Positions 53,891-64,000 of a DNA stretch of 64,000 nucleotides are shown piece after piece. The first letter of the stretch is position 1; every line of letters begins with the position of its first letter. The translations under genes were made by a program, and so were the position numbers. This DNA is from Chlorops oryzae (Eukaryota > Arthropoda > Insecta > Diptera > Chloropidae): NCBI GenBank assembly GCA_020466095.1, contig CM035807.1:57298605-57362604 (forward strand), given 5' to 3'. The notes below the pieces were generated by a model. The model saw only the letters and a program-made list of their open reading frames with translations, had not been told where the DNA came from and ran no database searches.

Positions 53891-55068
53891 AGGTAGAAAC
53901 ACTCACCCACTGCGCCGCAGTGCCATCTGTCACATAGAAATCAAAATGTATGAAAATGTATGAAAGCAGACACTCAGAAAATTAGCATGGCACAGCATGG
54001 CATAGCATGGCATAGCGTTCTATAGATTTTTGATTTCTATGCTAATTTGACAGATGATGTAGTGCTGCCATTGTTTGGAGACTAGCACTTATTTCTGGCA
54101 GAGCTGCCATTTCTAGTTCATTTTCATATAATTTTTTCAATTCTAAGAACATAAAACTAGAAAATATGGAAAATTACTATTATTTTTATTAATTAATTTT
54201 ATATTTCAATTTGTTGAGTTTTTGCAATTTATAGTATTGTCGACACCGCCAAATCAAATCTCGTTTGCAGTGCTGCCACTATGACAGTTTTCCCATATTG
54301 AGGGAATTTTTCTGCATGATTTCTACAATTTCAAAAAAGGGATTTTTCTCTCTACTGTGGGATTTTATATTTATTGTAATTTGAATAAATGAACCTGTAA
54401 ATCCACTGTATTTAATATATTTCTCTGAGTTTTCAATATTCTATATATCAGCGTTTTAAGTTCTTAACCTTTTTAAAATAACTGAGCATAGTGAAGTTTA
54501 TAGAATAAGTAAAAAAAAATCTTTCGACATAATTGCTTCGCTGAGTTTGAATCTTGGCTTCAAACTTTTGATGAAGATGATGAAAAAGCTTCATGCAGTT
54601 TACATTTGCGAGCTGAAAAATCCGGAATTACAAGGCATTTTTCTATAAAAAAAAATATATAAAAAGGATGTCAGTTTTATCAACTCCACACTATCGGCAG
54701 TTGAGTTGCAAGACTTTGAAGCGTTTTTTCTCAAAACATAAAATTTGAACTTATTCAGTTTTTCCTTATTGGCACAAACATAGTTTGACAAAAATGTATT
54801 CCTTACAAAGAAACGCTTTTCGTTCAGTACAATCAAGATTATCCAAAGGTTTCCGTGGGATTTTACCTAAACTAATAGGGAAAATAGGGATTTTCTAAGG
54901 ACTACAAAGGGGAAATTGTCCAAAACTACTGGCAGCACTGCACATATGTGTGAAACATTCATCAATCAGCTGATTGCTATGCGTCACTGTTTACTACAAA
55001 TTTTCTCTATGCCATGCTATGCTATGCCATGCCACGCAGTGCGCCGCAGTGCGTGAGTGTTTTCACCT
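53891..55068. mobile_element. TIR element (MITE-like) with TTA duplication and CATGGCATAG arrays
   Basis: The 1178 bp are flanked by TTA (53888-53890 and 55069-55071). Ends AGGTAGAAACACTCACCC and the inverse AGGTGAAAACACTCACGC continue into CACTGCGCCGCAGTG-type palindromic sequence. Both subterminal regions carry inverted arrays of CATGGCATAG. The interior has no plausible gene. The TSD suggests PIF/Harbinger, but the ends differ from the intact Harbinger above. Confidence 0.65.
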
Positions 55069-55455
55069 TTAATTTTATAAAGTGTGAATGAGCATTTTAA
55101 TAAAATGATGGTTTCTGGATGTTTTAAGTTTATTTTTCAAACTCAATATTCGTTTCAATATCATTTACTTACAATTGATGACTGTAGGTTAAGTGCACAC
55201 TAACCGTAGCCGTAGTGTTATCTGATACTTATAGGTTAGGATACTTAAACACATGATAGGGTACCAAAAAAACTTATCACTAATCCTAACATATAAAATT
55301 CTTTTTTTTTTCTTTTCCTTTTTCAATTCATTCGTACGTCAATTTCACCGAAGATAGGTAGGTAGGTAGGATGGTGCGGCAGCTTATAGCTCACGTAGGC
55401 TCACAGATAGGCCCTTTGTGGTACCATAGAGACACGACTATCCCCTTTCTACTTC

Positions 55456-58400
55456 CTATGGAAGCCAATTTGACTTCCTGATGAACCGCGCGATGTCTGA
55501 AATTTTGATTTCTGACAGTTCGGTGAGGCTGGTCAGAAAGGTGTGTCCCAGTAGAGACAGTCTTTTTGACGCTAAGGCCGGGCACTGACACAGGAGGTGG
55601 AGAATGGATTCCTCCTCCTCCTCCGAGCGACAGCTCCGGCAAAAGTCATTGTATGGGGCTCCCAGCCTTGCGGCATGTCTGCCGAACAGGCAATGGCCGG
55701 TGAGAACTGATACCGTCTGATGGATGGAGGTGTTGCTGAGTTTCACCAGGTTACTGGATCGTCTCTTATTCAGAGACGGCCAGGTTTGTCTAGTGATCCT
55801 GCAGAAATCTTCTTCGACCCAAAGCTTATTTGCCAGGTCGAGATATTCTTCTTTTATGCGGAATTTCACTGTAGCCAGTGGGATTCCTATGTTAGAAAAG
55901 GAGGTCTCTGGAAGCGATGTGCCCATCTTAGCAAGTTCATCGGCCTTGCAGTTTCCTTCAATGTCCCTGTGCCCCGGTACCCAGCAAATGGATACCGCTG
56001 AATGTTCCGCTATCTCGTTGAGAGATTTCCGGCATTCTTGGACAAGTTTTGATGTGGACTCCAGTCCGCAATCAAAGGATTTGATAGCCGCCTGGTTGTC
56101 GGTGAAAATGTAAATATTCCTGCCAAATATCTCATTACACATGAGCCACCTGGCGGCGTGGTTAATGGCCATGACCTCCGCTTGAAATACACTGCAGTGG
56201 TCAGGCAGACGGAGGGCTGAACTAAGGTTTAAGCTGTTAGAATAGATACCGCACCCTACCCTTGAGTCGAGTTTAGAGCCGTCAGTATAAATTTCAATTG
56301 CGTCCCGGTTGATTTGTAGACCATCGCACCACTCCTCCCTGCTCGGTATGCGGGTGGTATATCCGCATTCGAAGCAGAGCGAAGGGGTGCGATAGTCCAC
56401 ATCAGTCGGGATTCTGAAATCTTTTGTCAAGATTTGTGAGTGACCAGTGTCTGTTCTGGTCCATCGGCAGACGGTGTTCAATCGCGCAGCCGCGATCTTC
56501 GCTTGTTGTCTGATGAGGAGTGATGTTGGTAGCCAACAAAGGATTGTAAAAAGTGCCTTGGAGGGGGTAGTTCTCAGTGCTCTTGTTATCAATAGAGCAG
56601 ACTGTCTCCTCACCCTGTCTAAGGCTTGAATATACGATGATTTATAGGTGATCGGCCACCAAAAGGTTGAGCCATATAGAAGGATCGGTTCCACCACAGC
56701 TTGGTAGAGCCATTGTATAGAATTGGGGGAAAGTCCCCATTCTGTGCCTATTGCCCTTTTACAGCAGTATAACGCACAGAGTGCTTTTCTGGCTCTCTCC
56801 TTGGTGTTTTCTCTCCATAGGAGCTTAGAGTCGAGTATCAGCCCTAAGTATTTGACTTGGCTGCTTAGTTTCAAGACAACCCCATTTAATTTTGGTAGGT
56901 TGAAAGATGGGATCTTGTATCTTCTGGAGAAGAGTACGAGTTCCGTTTTGTTAGGATTGATTTTTAGTCCACACTCCCCGCTCCAGCGGCTGAGTGTTCC
57001 TAGATGTTGAGACATCCTATCCGAGATGATGTCGAGATGCTTCCCGGTGACGGATATTGCAATGTCATCTGCGTACGCTACTACATTGCATCTGATGTCA
57101 TCGAGTACAGTTAGCAGAGAGTTCACAACCAGATTCCAGAGAAGGGGGGAGAGGACACCTCCTTGGGGTGTTCCTCTCTCCACTTTTCTGCTGTGCTGCG
57201 TGTTCCCCACCGACGCAGTGATAGTCCTATCAATAAGTAGACTTTTCACTATGTTATTTATCGTGCCATCAACTCCTAAGTTGGCTAAAGTTGACGTCAC
57301 GGCTTGTGGGCAGACGTTGTTGAACGCCCCTTCTATGTCTACAAACGCACTGAGCGTATATTCTTTGTGAGAAAGTGATTTCTCAATTTGTTGAATTACT
57401 TTGTGCATTGCTGTCTCTACAGATTTGCCTTTGGTATAGGCATGTTGAGATCCAGATATATTATCGATACTGATGGTATCGTTTATGAAGTAGCCAAGGA
57501 TCCTCTCGAAAGTTTTCAGAAGAAAGGATGAAAGGCTGATGGGACGAAAGTCTTTCGGTTTCGTATGACTTGCTTTGCCTGCCTTAGGTATAAAGATTAC
57601 TCTGTACTCCCGCCATTTAACGGGAATATGTGAGAACTTCATACAGGCGTTGTAAATCATTGTAAGCCAGGGAATCGCCCACTCCGACGAGCGTTGCAGG
57701 TCGGCTGGTATGATGCCATCTGGGCCAGGAGATTTAAACGGGGCGAACGATTTGATCGCCCATTTGACTTGGTTCTGACTTATTCTCCTTCTGGGGGAGG
57801 GATAAGAATTCGTGGAGTGATGTATGGACGGAAGTCTGTGGTCGGATTCCTGGTAGCTACCTGGGAAATGAGTGTCCAGGAGGACCTCCAGGGTTTCTGA
57901 GGGAGTATCAGTCCAGGTCCCATTCTCCCTTTGGATGCAACCTGGGTACCTTGGCGACGAGCTTAGGATTTTGCGTAGGCGATTCGTTTCGGAGATGCTT
58001 TCTATTTTATCACAGAAGGTTCTCCAGGACGATCGCTTCGCTTTCCTGACGACGTACTTAAATATTCGGAGGTTCTCCCTATAGGGTTGCCAGTCCGATG
58101 TTATTTTGGCTTCATTGAAGCATTTTCTACATGTCCTCCTAAGGATAGCGATTTCCGCATTCCACCAGGGAGGTTTAAGTTTGCCCCTAGGTTTAGCGGG
58201 GTTACATGCTGCTTTGGCCGCGGTTTCGTAGGCCAACGTGAAAGTGTCTACTGTTTCATCTAAGCTTTGTATGCTCTGGATGGGAGTAGGTGTCGGATCA
58301 AGTGCAAACTTAAGGGAGGAGTGAAACTTCTCCCAGTTTGTACGTTTCCTGTTCGTGAACCTAGTTGGATTTTTAGTATCTAACTCTCCAACTATAAAGG

Positions 58401-59043
58401 TAATATATCTATGGTCTGACAGTGAGCAGTCTGAAGAGACCGTCCACTGCCGGACAAGGCTAGATGACCGTTCACTAATTAATGTGAGGTCTAGGACCTC
58501 GCTACGGTTCGAGGTCAAAAATGTAGGTTCCTCACCTATGTTAGCTACTGTAAGGCAGTTGCTTAATATATAATCAAAAAGTGACTCACCCCTTTCATTC
58601 GTGTCGGTGCTGCCCCACACCTGATGATGGGAGTTTGCATCCGCCCCTATGATTATGGGGGTGTGTGTCCTGTTGGCTTCTGCTGTCAAGGCCCTTAAAA
58701 GGTTGCCTGGAGGGTTAGGCCCATGGTCATGCGCCATGTAGCAGGACGCCATCCATAGTGGCGAACCACCCGCTCTGACCGCTATGCTGGCGTTGTCGTC
58801 ATCGCAGAACCTGTTGAGTGCAATCATGTCAATTGAATTCTTAATTAGGATACAGGCTCGTACCTTACCTGTGCCAGGTGATACCAGGGTGTAGCCTGGT
58901 TGGTTTAATCCACAAACCCGTTCCTGCGAGAACCAGGGTTCCTGGATTAGGCATATGTCCTCCCCTGATTTTGCCAGACGGAGGAGTAGTGCTGCTGACG
59001 CAGCCTTAGAATGGTGAAGGTTAATCTGCAATACCTTCACCAT
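55456..59043 (-). CDS. LINE ORF2: APE endonuclease, reverse transcriptase and RNase H (1195 aa, intact)
   Basis: One uninterrupted frame from ATG 59043. The APE-type endonuclease (about residues 1-215) has LQINLHHSK, CLIQEPWF, IIIGADANSHH and SDHRYITFIV. The RT (about 425-700) has FKSPGPDGI, AFVDIEGAFNNV, GTPQGGVLSPLLWNLVVN and the catalytic VAYADDIAI near 654. RNase H (about 915-1040) shows IEIYTDGSKLD, VFQAEVMAINHA, YIFTDNQAA and CWVPGHRDIEGN. The C-terminus has a CX2C/HX4C-like motif (DFCRSC...HLLCQC). It performs target-primed reverse transcription. No stops or missing catalytic residues were seen, so this copy may be recent. Confidence 0.92.
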   Translation of the reverse strand: MVKVLQINLHHSKAASAALLLRLAKSGEDICLIQEPWFSQERVCGLNQPGYTLVSPGTGKVRACILIKNSIDMIALNRFCDDDNASIAVRAGGSPLWMASCYMAHDHGPNPPGNLLRALTAEANRTHTPIIIGADANSHHQVWGSTDTNERGESLFDYILSNCLTVANIGEEPTFLTSNRSEVLDLTLISERSSSLVRQWTVSSDCSLSDHRYITFIVGELDTKNPTRFTNRKRTNWEKFHSSLKFALDPTPTPIQSIQSLDETVDTFTLAYETAAKAACNPAKPRGKLKPPWWNAEIAILRRTCRKCFNEAKITSDWQPYRENLRIFKYVVRKAKRSSWRTFCDKIESISETNRLRKILSSSPRYPGCIQRENGTWTDTPSETLEVLLDTHFPGSYQESDHRLPSIHHSTNSYPSPRRRISQNQVKWAIKSFAPFKSPGPDGIIPADLQRSSEWAIPWLTMIYNACMKFSHIPVKWREYRVIFIPKAGKASHTKPKDFRPISLSSFLLKTFERILGYFINDTISIDNISGSQHAYTKGKSVETAMHKVIQQIEKSLSHKEYTLSAFVDIEGAFNNVCPQAVTSTLANLGVDGTINNIVKSLLIDRTITASVGNTQHSRKVERGTPQGGVLSPLLWNLVVNSLLTVLDDIRCNVVAYADDIAISVTGKHLDIISDRMSQHLGTLSRWSGECGLKINPNKTELVLFSRRYKIPSFNLPKLNGVVLKLSSQVKYLGLILDSKLLWRENTKERARKALCALYCCKRAIGTEWGLSPNSIQWLYQAVVEPILLYGSTFWWPITYKSSYIQALDRVRRQSALLITRALRTTPSKALFTILCWLPTSLLIRQQAKIAAARLNTVCRWTRTDTGHSQILTKDFRIPTDVDYRTPSLCFECGYTTRIPSREEWCDGLQINRDAIEIYTDGSKLDSRVGCGIYSNSLNLSSALRLPDHCSVFQAEVMAINHAARWLMCNEIFGRNIYIFTDNQAAIKSFDCGLESTSKLVQECRKSLNEIAEHSAVSICWVPGHRDIEGNCKADELAKMGTSLPETSFSNIGIPLATVKFRIKEEYLDLANKLWVEEDFCRITRQTWPSLNKRRSSNLVKLSNTSIHQTVSVLTGHCLFGRHAARLGAPYNDFCRSCRSEEEEESILHLLCQCPALASKRLSLLGHTFLTSLTELSEIKISDIARFIRKSNWLP

Positions 59044-60497
59044 TCTTAGGCTGGCAGACTATCGTCTGGTTCAGGTCCTCGGCCTCGTCACCAGAACAGG
59101 AGGAGACTTCTTCTTGTTCTGAAACCAGGACAAGATCGAAGAAGTCCCCCGCCAGCTCGGCAGTCGAGGTTGTACTGCATCCGTCGTCGGATTGCAGGGC
59201 CTCTTTCACCGAGTTGTCTTCCATTTGGCTGGTGAGACTTACGGCTCCCTGCACAGGTGCAGGGGGTGCTGATGTTGAGCCACTTGATGCGTTGCTGGAT
59301 TTGTCGCCCTTGTAGATGCGGAGCGTGGCCGACTCGAAACCGTAGTTGACCACGCCCTTCCTCTGAAGCAGTGGCGTGAGGGACTCTTCGTTTAACACGA
59401 TGAGTACCTCATGCATGTTGCCGCGGGTCTCACCGACCTTGACCACCTTCCAGTCATGGGTTGGGAGATCTGTTGCTGAGCTTCAGCACTTCGAGGATCT
59501 CCTCGGGCGACGATGGCTCGGTAGGTAGCCAAGCCTTTGACCTAGGTCGGCTAGGGATCTGGTCTTTGGTGACCACCTTTATCAAGGCGCCGGGCCAGAC
59601 CTCTCCTACCTGCTCGATTGCAAGCTTGTACAGATCCGCTGAGCGTTGATCTGCACAAGCTATCAGCTTGACGTGGCCCTGATACCATCCTGCGTCCCTG
59701 CATACGGGAGAGGGACCAGGATGGGCACGGACAACGTCTCTGTAGATGCGCATAAGAGCCAGTTGTACCAACTTCCAGTTTGCTGGGGAGATGGTGCCGT
59801 CGCTCTTATTGGCGTCAATAATAGCCCATATTAGCGAGTTCTTTGCGATCTCGCTATAGGGTCGTGCCCCTGCGTTGGGCTTGGTGGCAAGCCTGGGCCT
59901 CTTTCCACCTTGAGAGATGGGGGGAGTGGTGGTCTCTACGGACCTTTGCCGTTTTTGAGTTGCCCCTGTGACAGGTGGCAGACTCACGGGTCGAACCGCG
60001 ACGTTTTTCTTGGCCCACTCAATGGAGGCCTTGTCGCTTTCCGTTAAGGAGTTCGGATCCACCTTCTCGTACTTTGCGAGAATCCGCAGAGCAGATCTCC
60101 GCGTCCTGTAGGCCCGGGTGGAGGCATTGGTCGCCTTGGATGCCGTGGAGGCAGCACTGGCTTCCTTCACCTTCAGGACAGGCTTGCTTGCCGAAGGTCC
60201 TGTGGTTCCCTTTGAGGCAGTTGGAGCAGTTCCATTGCCTCGCGAAGTAGATGGCAAAGTGCTGTCTCTTACCGGAGTGGTGAGAGCAATAACACTTTGC
60301 CTCAGAATTTTCTTTTGTGGCGGCCCCCCTTTAGGGTTGGGCGTACCACTTTTTGTAAAGCCACCTGGGGTGGACTTTTTCTGTCCCCCTGACGGGTTGG
60401 ACGTTTTTGGGATTGCTCCCGTCCCCGAAGGGGTGTTGGGTTGTCCCCCTGACGGGTTGGACTTGGTTTGTGGTGTTTGTTGATTTGAATTGTCCAT
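59021..60497 (-). pseudogene. LINE ORF1 (gag-like, DUF4780-type domain), one frameshift
   Basis: ATG 60497 starts MDNSNQQTPQTK; the N-terminal third is Pro/Ser/Gly-rich and basic (repeated SNPSGGQ). The middle has RRSALRILAKYEKVDPNSL and a nuclear-signal-like GGKRPRLATK. The C-terminal domain (AKNSLIWAIIDANKSDG, ADQRSADLYKLAIEQVGEVWPG) resembles the DUF4780 family of insect LINE ORF1. At about 59477 one extra base shifts the frame, and the first frame ends at 59454. The alternative frame (DLPTHDWKVVKVGETRGN) continues the domain to TGA 59021. The protein would bind LINE RNA. Confidence 0.75.
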
Positions 60498-61090
60498 GCG
60501 ATATGGGCCCCAACTCAAAGCCGCTATCTCCGCTTGTTGTGTAGTCGCCTTAAGGTCCCATGGGTATCTTTGCAAGCAGGGAGGCCATGCGAGGGTTGGC
60601 ACACGCCCTTATGGGGCAATGTGCTCAGAGCCAGACCAGCGTTAAGCGGGACAGAAGTCAACCGCACCTACACCGCCAACTGAATGGTGACAAGTTTTGA
60701 ACGTACTTTGAGACCTAGCCAGGGTTTTAACGGGGCGGGAGATGGCCGAGGCATTAGCGCTGGAGTCATTTCAGTAGGATTTCACTCCCCTTATTCAGAT
60801 CCAGCAATACCTCAGCCACCAGCTCCGTGGCGTCAATACCAAATAGTTTTTCCGGGTCGTGCCGTTTGGTGCGCTTCAGTAGCTGAAGCACACCGGGGGT
60901 AAGAAGATTTACAGTTTACTCTGACATGAATTGATTCGTCTACATGCTCGACAATGGGGCGTTGTTCCCGTTTGCCCCGATTACGTTTGGCTTCGGTGCT
61001 CCTCTGACGACCTTACCGGTATGGGTGGCCCTGTCCGGCATCGCTCGGAGATTCATTGCACGTACTGGGCCCCCTCACCACGGCGAGGTA
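60498..61090 (-). promoter_or_regulatory. LINE 5' untranslated region
   Basis: GC-rich sequence with no long conserved frame, expected to carry the internal promoter. No specific element could be identified with confidence. Confidence 0.45.
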
Positions 61091-61878
61091 GTAATCACGA
61101 AGATATAGCAACGTATGTTTATTTGTGTTCCTTTTATTATCAAAAAAATTTTATCTTTTTTTGTTGATTTTTTTTTTTTTTTTGTCTTAACTATACCAGC
61201 CAAATATTCGCAATGCGTGTTTTCAATCAAATTCAAGAGTGATGCTTTTAACCGCTCCCATTCTGGATTTCATCCGTCAATCTCTTTCCTTTTTCCACAC
61301 GGATTTACCAGATTTACAAACGATTATATTTGGAAGGGAACTTTCGACTCCGCTCGAAGGTTGTCTCTCATAGTTCAGATCGGTCTCGAACAAAAACACT
61401 TTTTCGGCTCGCACGCGGAATCAAAGCTTAGCCAGCTTTTCAGGCGTAATCTTTCACCTTCTTTAAATTTTTTTGTTAAGAGGTGTTGTGGAAATGTCTT
61501 TTGTTGTTTTTTTTTTTTACTTCCGAATAACCCGAATGATTGTCTTGCCCGTGGGTCCTCGCATAATATTCGATGCGTTTCGATTCGTTTTTTCTTGCGT
61601 TCTTGTTTTTCTTCACGACTTCGTTCACACGCGTTCTGTCACCGGAAACTCTTCTAACTTCTACCCTTCCCAGCGGGAAGTTTGTTCCTCGATTACCTTA
61701 TTCGTCGAGGAATTCTTCGATGAAAGGGTCATAGGAGAATGCTTCGACGAAAAAGGTAAGCGAAGCGGAAAAATTATATATATAATTAAAAGTTGGTTTC
61801 TTTAGTTCGGGTGTTATAGGCTTGAGGCCTTTTCATGTGCCTTTTCCAAGTTTAGTGGGATTTTTTCTCTGACGGTTG
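61091..61878. other. spacer, degraded Ty3 sequence toward its right side
   Basis: 61110-61190 is T-rich. The remainder has frames without recognisable domains. From about 61878 leftward to roughly 61800, minus-strand sequence could be the degraded end of the integrase described next. Otherwise nothing was seen. Confidence 0.3.
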
Positions 61879-62883
61879 CTAGCTTATCGGCCCTATAAAC
61901 AACGGTATCATGTCGTAACATGTTAAGTTTTTGCAATATTGGATATGATGAGCCATGTTTTGCCCAAACATAGCATAATAAGGTGAGCACTGAATGGAAC
62001 TATGAAAATCGCATCTAAGAGTGTTTAAAATTTTTGCGATTTGTTTGTCCCAATTGAGGTATTGTGGTTCATTTTTCAGGTAAGGTCTTAATTTCGAAAT
62101 TATTTCTCTGTTCACTCTTTCGGATGCATTGGCTTGCGGAGAATATAGTGCTGTTTGGATGTGCGTTATTCCATATTGTTCGAAGAAGTTTTTCATTTCC
62201 GCTGAGACAAATTGCTTCCCATTTTTGCTATGTATAAACTGCGGGACTCCAAAAGTGATGAACAGCTCATTTTGGAAGAAATCAATGACATTGCTCGAAG
62301 TTTATGACCTAAATGCGCGTAGAAACACAAATTTTGTGAAGTGGTCCAATACAATGAATAGGATGGTATTTTTAGCCTTTGAACCCGGGTTAGGGCCAAG
62401 AAAGTCACAATACAGTCTTTGCATTGATCGAGAAGTGTTGAATGCGTTTCCCATGGGTGGTTTAGAAAGCTGATTTGTGACCTTGATGATTTTGCAATCT
62501 TCGCAGTTACGTACATGCGACTTAACGTCTTTAACCATAGCGGGCCAGAAATATTTTTCGCTAATTCTAGCATATCCTCCATGGCCACCCGAATCGTGAG
62601 CTTTTAATATGGCGGTTTCGATGAGGGTTTTTGGGGGCCATAACCTCCACAGACTGTCTTCTTCGTTTTCCGCACCTTGTCTAAATTTAACAAGTTTGTA
62701 TACGAATTTATCGACTACTTGCAGATCAGGTAGCTGATCAGTGTTGGTTTGTATATAGGTTCGTAGCCCAGCATATTCATCACTATCAAAATCTGGTGCA
62801 GTAAGATCAATATCTGACATGGTATAATTCAACGTAAAAGAAAGAAGGAAGGAAGAACTAATTTTTATTAATATATATATCAT
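61879..62883 (-). pseudogene. Ty3/Gypsy integrase remnant with one stop and an altered catalytic Asp
   Basis: One minus-strand frame is interrupted only by TAA 62302-62304. It contains the zinc finger (HDSGGHGGYARI...CEDCKIIK) and the core with D in RLYCDFLGPN. The second catalytic block reads IHSKNGKQF where SDNG is usual, so Asp is replaced by Lys. E is in NASERVNREI. It ends in FGQNMAHHIQY. RNase H and RT upstream are missing; the region before (62884-62993) is AT-rich and non-coding. The element is otherwise gone. Confidence 0.75.
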
Positions 62884-62993
62884 ATTTTACATTTCAATTA
62901 ATTTTTAACAAAATATGTAAAAAAAAAATTTTATTTCAAAATATTTTGCTCATTCCTTATAATTTCAGGTAATGAATTAAATATCATAAGACC

Positions 62994-63233
62994 TGTGGCG
63001 TAGATGCTACCTGTAGAAGAGTTATCTAAATGATTTCTACGCCGTTAAATGAATTATATTTCAACAATTTATTAATTATTTCATTCTTAAAATTACTCAA
63101 CAAAAATATTCAAACGTGTTGTTGATCAGCTTGACGGAAGAAGAGAGCGATAGAGCTGTCCAAATTTATTCGATAAAAAATCGGAGATTATCGGAGAAAA
63201 GAAAAGGAATGTCAATACGACAGTGTTGCCACA
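62994..63233 (-). repeat. 3' LTR of a second Ty3 element leaving the window
   Basis: This 240-bp LTR begins on the minus strand TGTGGCAACACTG (63233 downward) and ends ...TACGCCACA at 62994, with TGTGGC/GCCACA inverted termini. The adjoining GGAGGGGGAGTGA (63234-63246 region, minus strand) is a polypurine tract. The 5' LTR lies outside the window. Confidence 0.7.
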
Positions 63234-63253
63234 TCACTCCCCCTCCAAGACTG

Positions 63254-64000
63254 TTAGGTCTGAAAACGAATTGGTTGTCGAACTGTTCTGCCGTAGCGAG
63301 TTTTTGACGAATCTGTTGTATCCTGGTTTGAATTTGTTATTGGCGGCAGATCGGCTTCCGAATGTGTTGATGGTTGTATGTTTTCAGAGATTATGTAAGC
63401 CGGTTTAAGGCGGTCGATGGAAATATTTACCTTTTTGTTTTTTATTAAGAGTGTAAAAACTTTGTCTGTCCTGTTGTGTACAGCATAAGGGCCTTCGTAG
63501 GGCGGTGTTAATGCTGGTTTAATCTTATCCACGCGCACGAAGACATGTGAACACTTGGAAAGCTGTGGGTGCACAAAAACAGTATGTTTGTTTTGATGCG
63601 AAGTGTCCGGTGCTTTTAAATTCTGCATGGTAGATTTTAGGTTTTGTACGAAGTCGGATTGCGCGGTATATTTTGCGTTTTCGAAAAACTCCCCTGGTAG
63701 TTTCAAGGTACAACCAAAAACCATTTCCGCTGGTGATGCTTTGATGTGTTCTTTAAAAGAACATCGAAGTCCTAAAAGAACTATCGGAAGGTCTCGTGTC
63801 CATTCGGTTGATTTTTTGCATAATAGGGCGGTTTTGAGCGTGCGGTGAAATCGTTCGATGGCGCCGTTGGCTTGGGGATGGTATGGACTTGTTCTCAGAT
63901 GGTTGATTCCCAAGAGCTGGGAGAGCTCTCTAAACAGATTACTTTCAAATTGTCGCCCTTGATCCGTCGTGATGCGTAATGGCACACCGAAATTTTTAAT
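63254..64000 (-). CDS. Ty3/Gypsy integrase C-terminal part (CsRn1-like), runs off the window
   Basis: The open frame to stop 63254 continues past the window edge. The integrase core has D in [11 protein letters not shown] and E in [12 protein letters not shown], preceded by TSPYHPQA, then [20 protein letters not shown]. The C-terminal domain shows [20 protein letters not shown], followed by [11 protein letters not shown] and a final [12 protein letters not shown]. The last two resemble CsRn1/Kabuki-type elements, in my judgement. No breaks are visible in this part. The 3' LTR follows about 20 nt downstream. Confidence 0.82.
   Translation of the reverse strand: MKNFGVPLRITTDQGRQFESNLFRELSQLLGINHLRTSPYHPQANGAIERFHRTLKTALLCKKSTEWTRDLPIVLLGLRCSFKEHIKASPAEMVFGCTLKLPGEFFENAKYTAQSDFVQNLKSTMQNLKAPDTSHQNKHTVFVHPQLSKCSHVFVRVDKIKPALTPPYEGPYAVHNRTDKVFTLLIKNKKVNISIDRLKPAYIISENIQPSTHSEADLPPITNSNQDTTDSSKTRYGRTVRQPIRFQT

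Larger units (their letters stand above)
55345..61090 (-). mobile_element. jockey-superfamily LINE (RNase H-bearing, LOA-like), nearly complete
   Basis: On the minus strand there is a GC-rich 5' UTR (61090-60498), ORF1 (60497-59021), ORF2 (59043-55456), then a short 3' part ending in TAGG/CCTA tetranucleotide repeats (55355-55373). ORF1 and ORF2 overlap by 23 nt. The combination of APE endonuclease, RT, RNase H and C-terminal Cys/His motif places it among RNase H-containing jockey-group LINEs such as LOA. Exact ends and TSD were not determined. Confidence 0.85.

Noticed and set aside
57026..60483. Several plus-strand frames of 90-120 codons opposite the LINE
   Set aside because: They are antisense shadows of ORF1 and ORF2 in GC-rich sequence, with no independent features.

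Overview
The window is repeat-rich nuclear DNA of an insect, most likely a fly. Nearly every recognisable gene belongs to a transposable element, and no ordinary host gene was found. Eukaryotic origin is shown by short GT-AG introns (55-100 nt) in several element genes, AT-rich spacers and nested insertions with exact target-site duplications (TSDs). The fly assignment is an inference from the element families (env-bearing BEL, errantivirus-like Ty3, jockey-superfamily LINE, Transib, PIF/Harbinger, Helitron), not proof.

Region 1 (1 to about 23.3 kb) is a decayed Polinton/Maverick, a virus-like DNA transposon. It carries major and minor jelly-roll capsid genes, a chromodomain integrase, a BIR (inhibitor-of-apoptosis type) protein, a packaging ATPase, a phospholipase A2-like protein, an adenovirus-type cysteine protease and a protein-primed family B DNA polymerase with N-terminal zinc fingers. 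The ATPase gene is split by a 10.35-kb Ty3/Gypsy element (6690-17043, TSD AGAT). That element's gag is in turn split by a 2.7-kb PIF/Harbinger transposon (8730-11438, TSD TAA), whose two genes both read through intact once their introns are removed. A 796-bp hAT-type element (21853-22648) sits in the polymerase gene, and a tRNA-derived SINE lies at about 5350-5577.

Region 2 (23.5 to 30.4 kb) holds a small TIR element, 254-bp and 45-bp tandem arrays, a truncated tRNA-Lys-primed Ty3 element with its 5' LTR (minus strand), a GC-rich coding-like island and another Ty3 integrase fragment.

Region 3 (30.6 to 43.6 kb) is an unclassified DNA element bounded by inverted ends. It contains a nearly perfect 1.95-kb foldback (31051-33004), a decayed multicopy arthropod ORF (33375-34827) and a nested BEL/Pao retrotransposon (34992-43280, TSD ACTGT) with an env-like gene.

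Region 4 (43.6 to 52.7 kb) is a four-level nest. A BEL gag remnant is interrupted by a Transib-type element (44572-52613, TSD CGATG). That element contains a GC-rich TIR element (46548-52515), which is split by a Helitron (47063-52318). A tandem dimer with 18-bp palindromes also lies inside the Transib.

Region 5 (52.7 to 64 kb) has a TIR element (53891-55068), a LINE with an intact 1195-aa ORF2 and a once-frameshifted ORF1 (about 55.35-61.09 kb), a Ty3 integrase remnant, and the 3' LTR and integrase end of a further Ty3 element that leaves the window. The only gene sets that look functional are the Harbinger pair and LINE ORF2.
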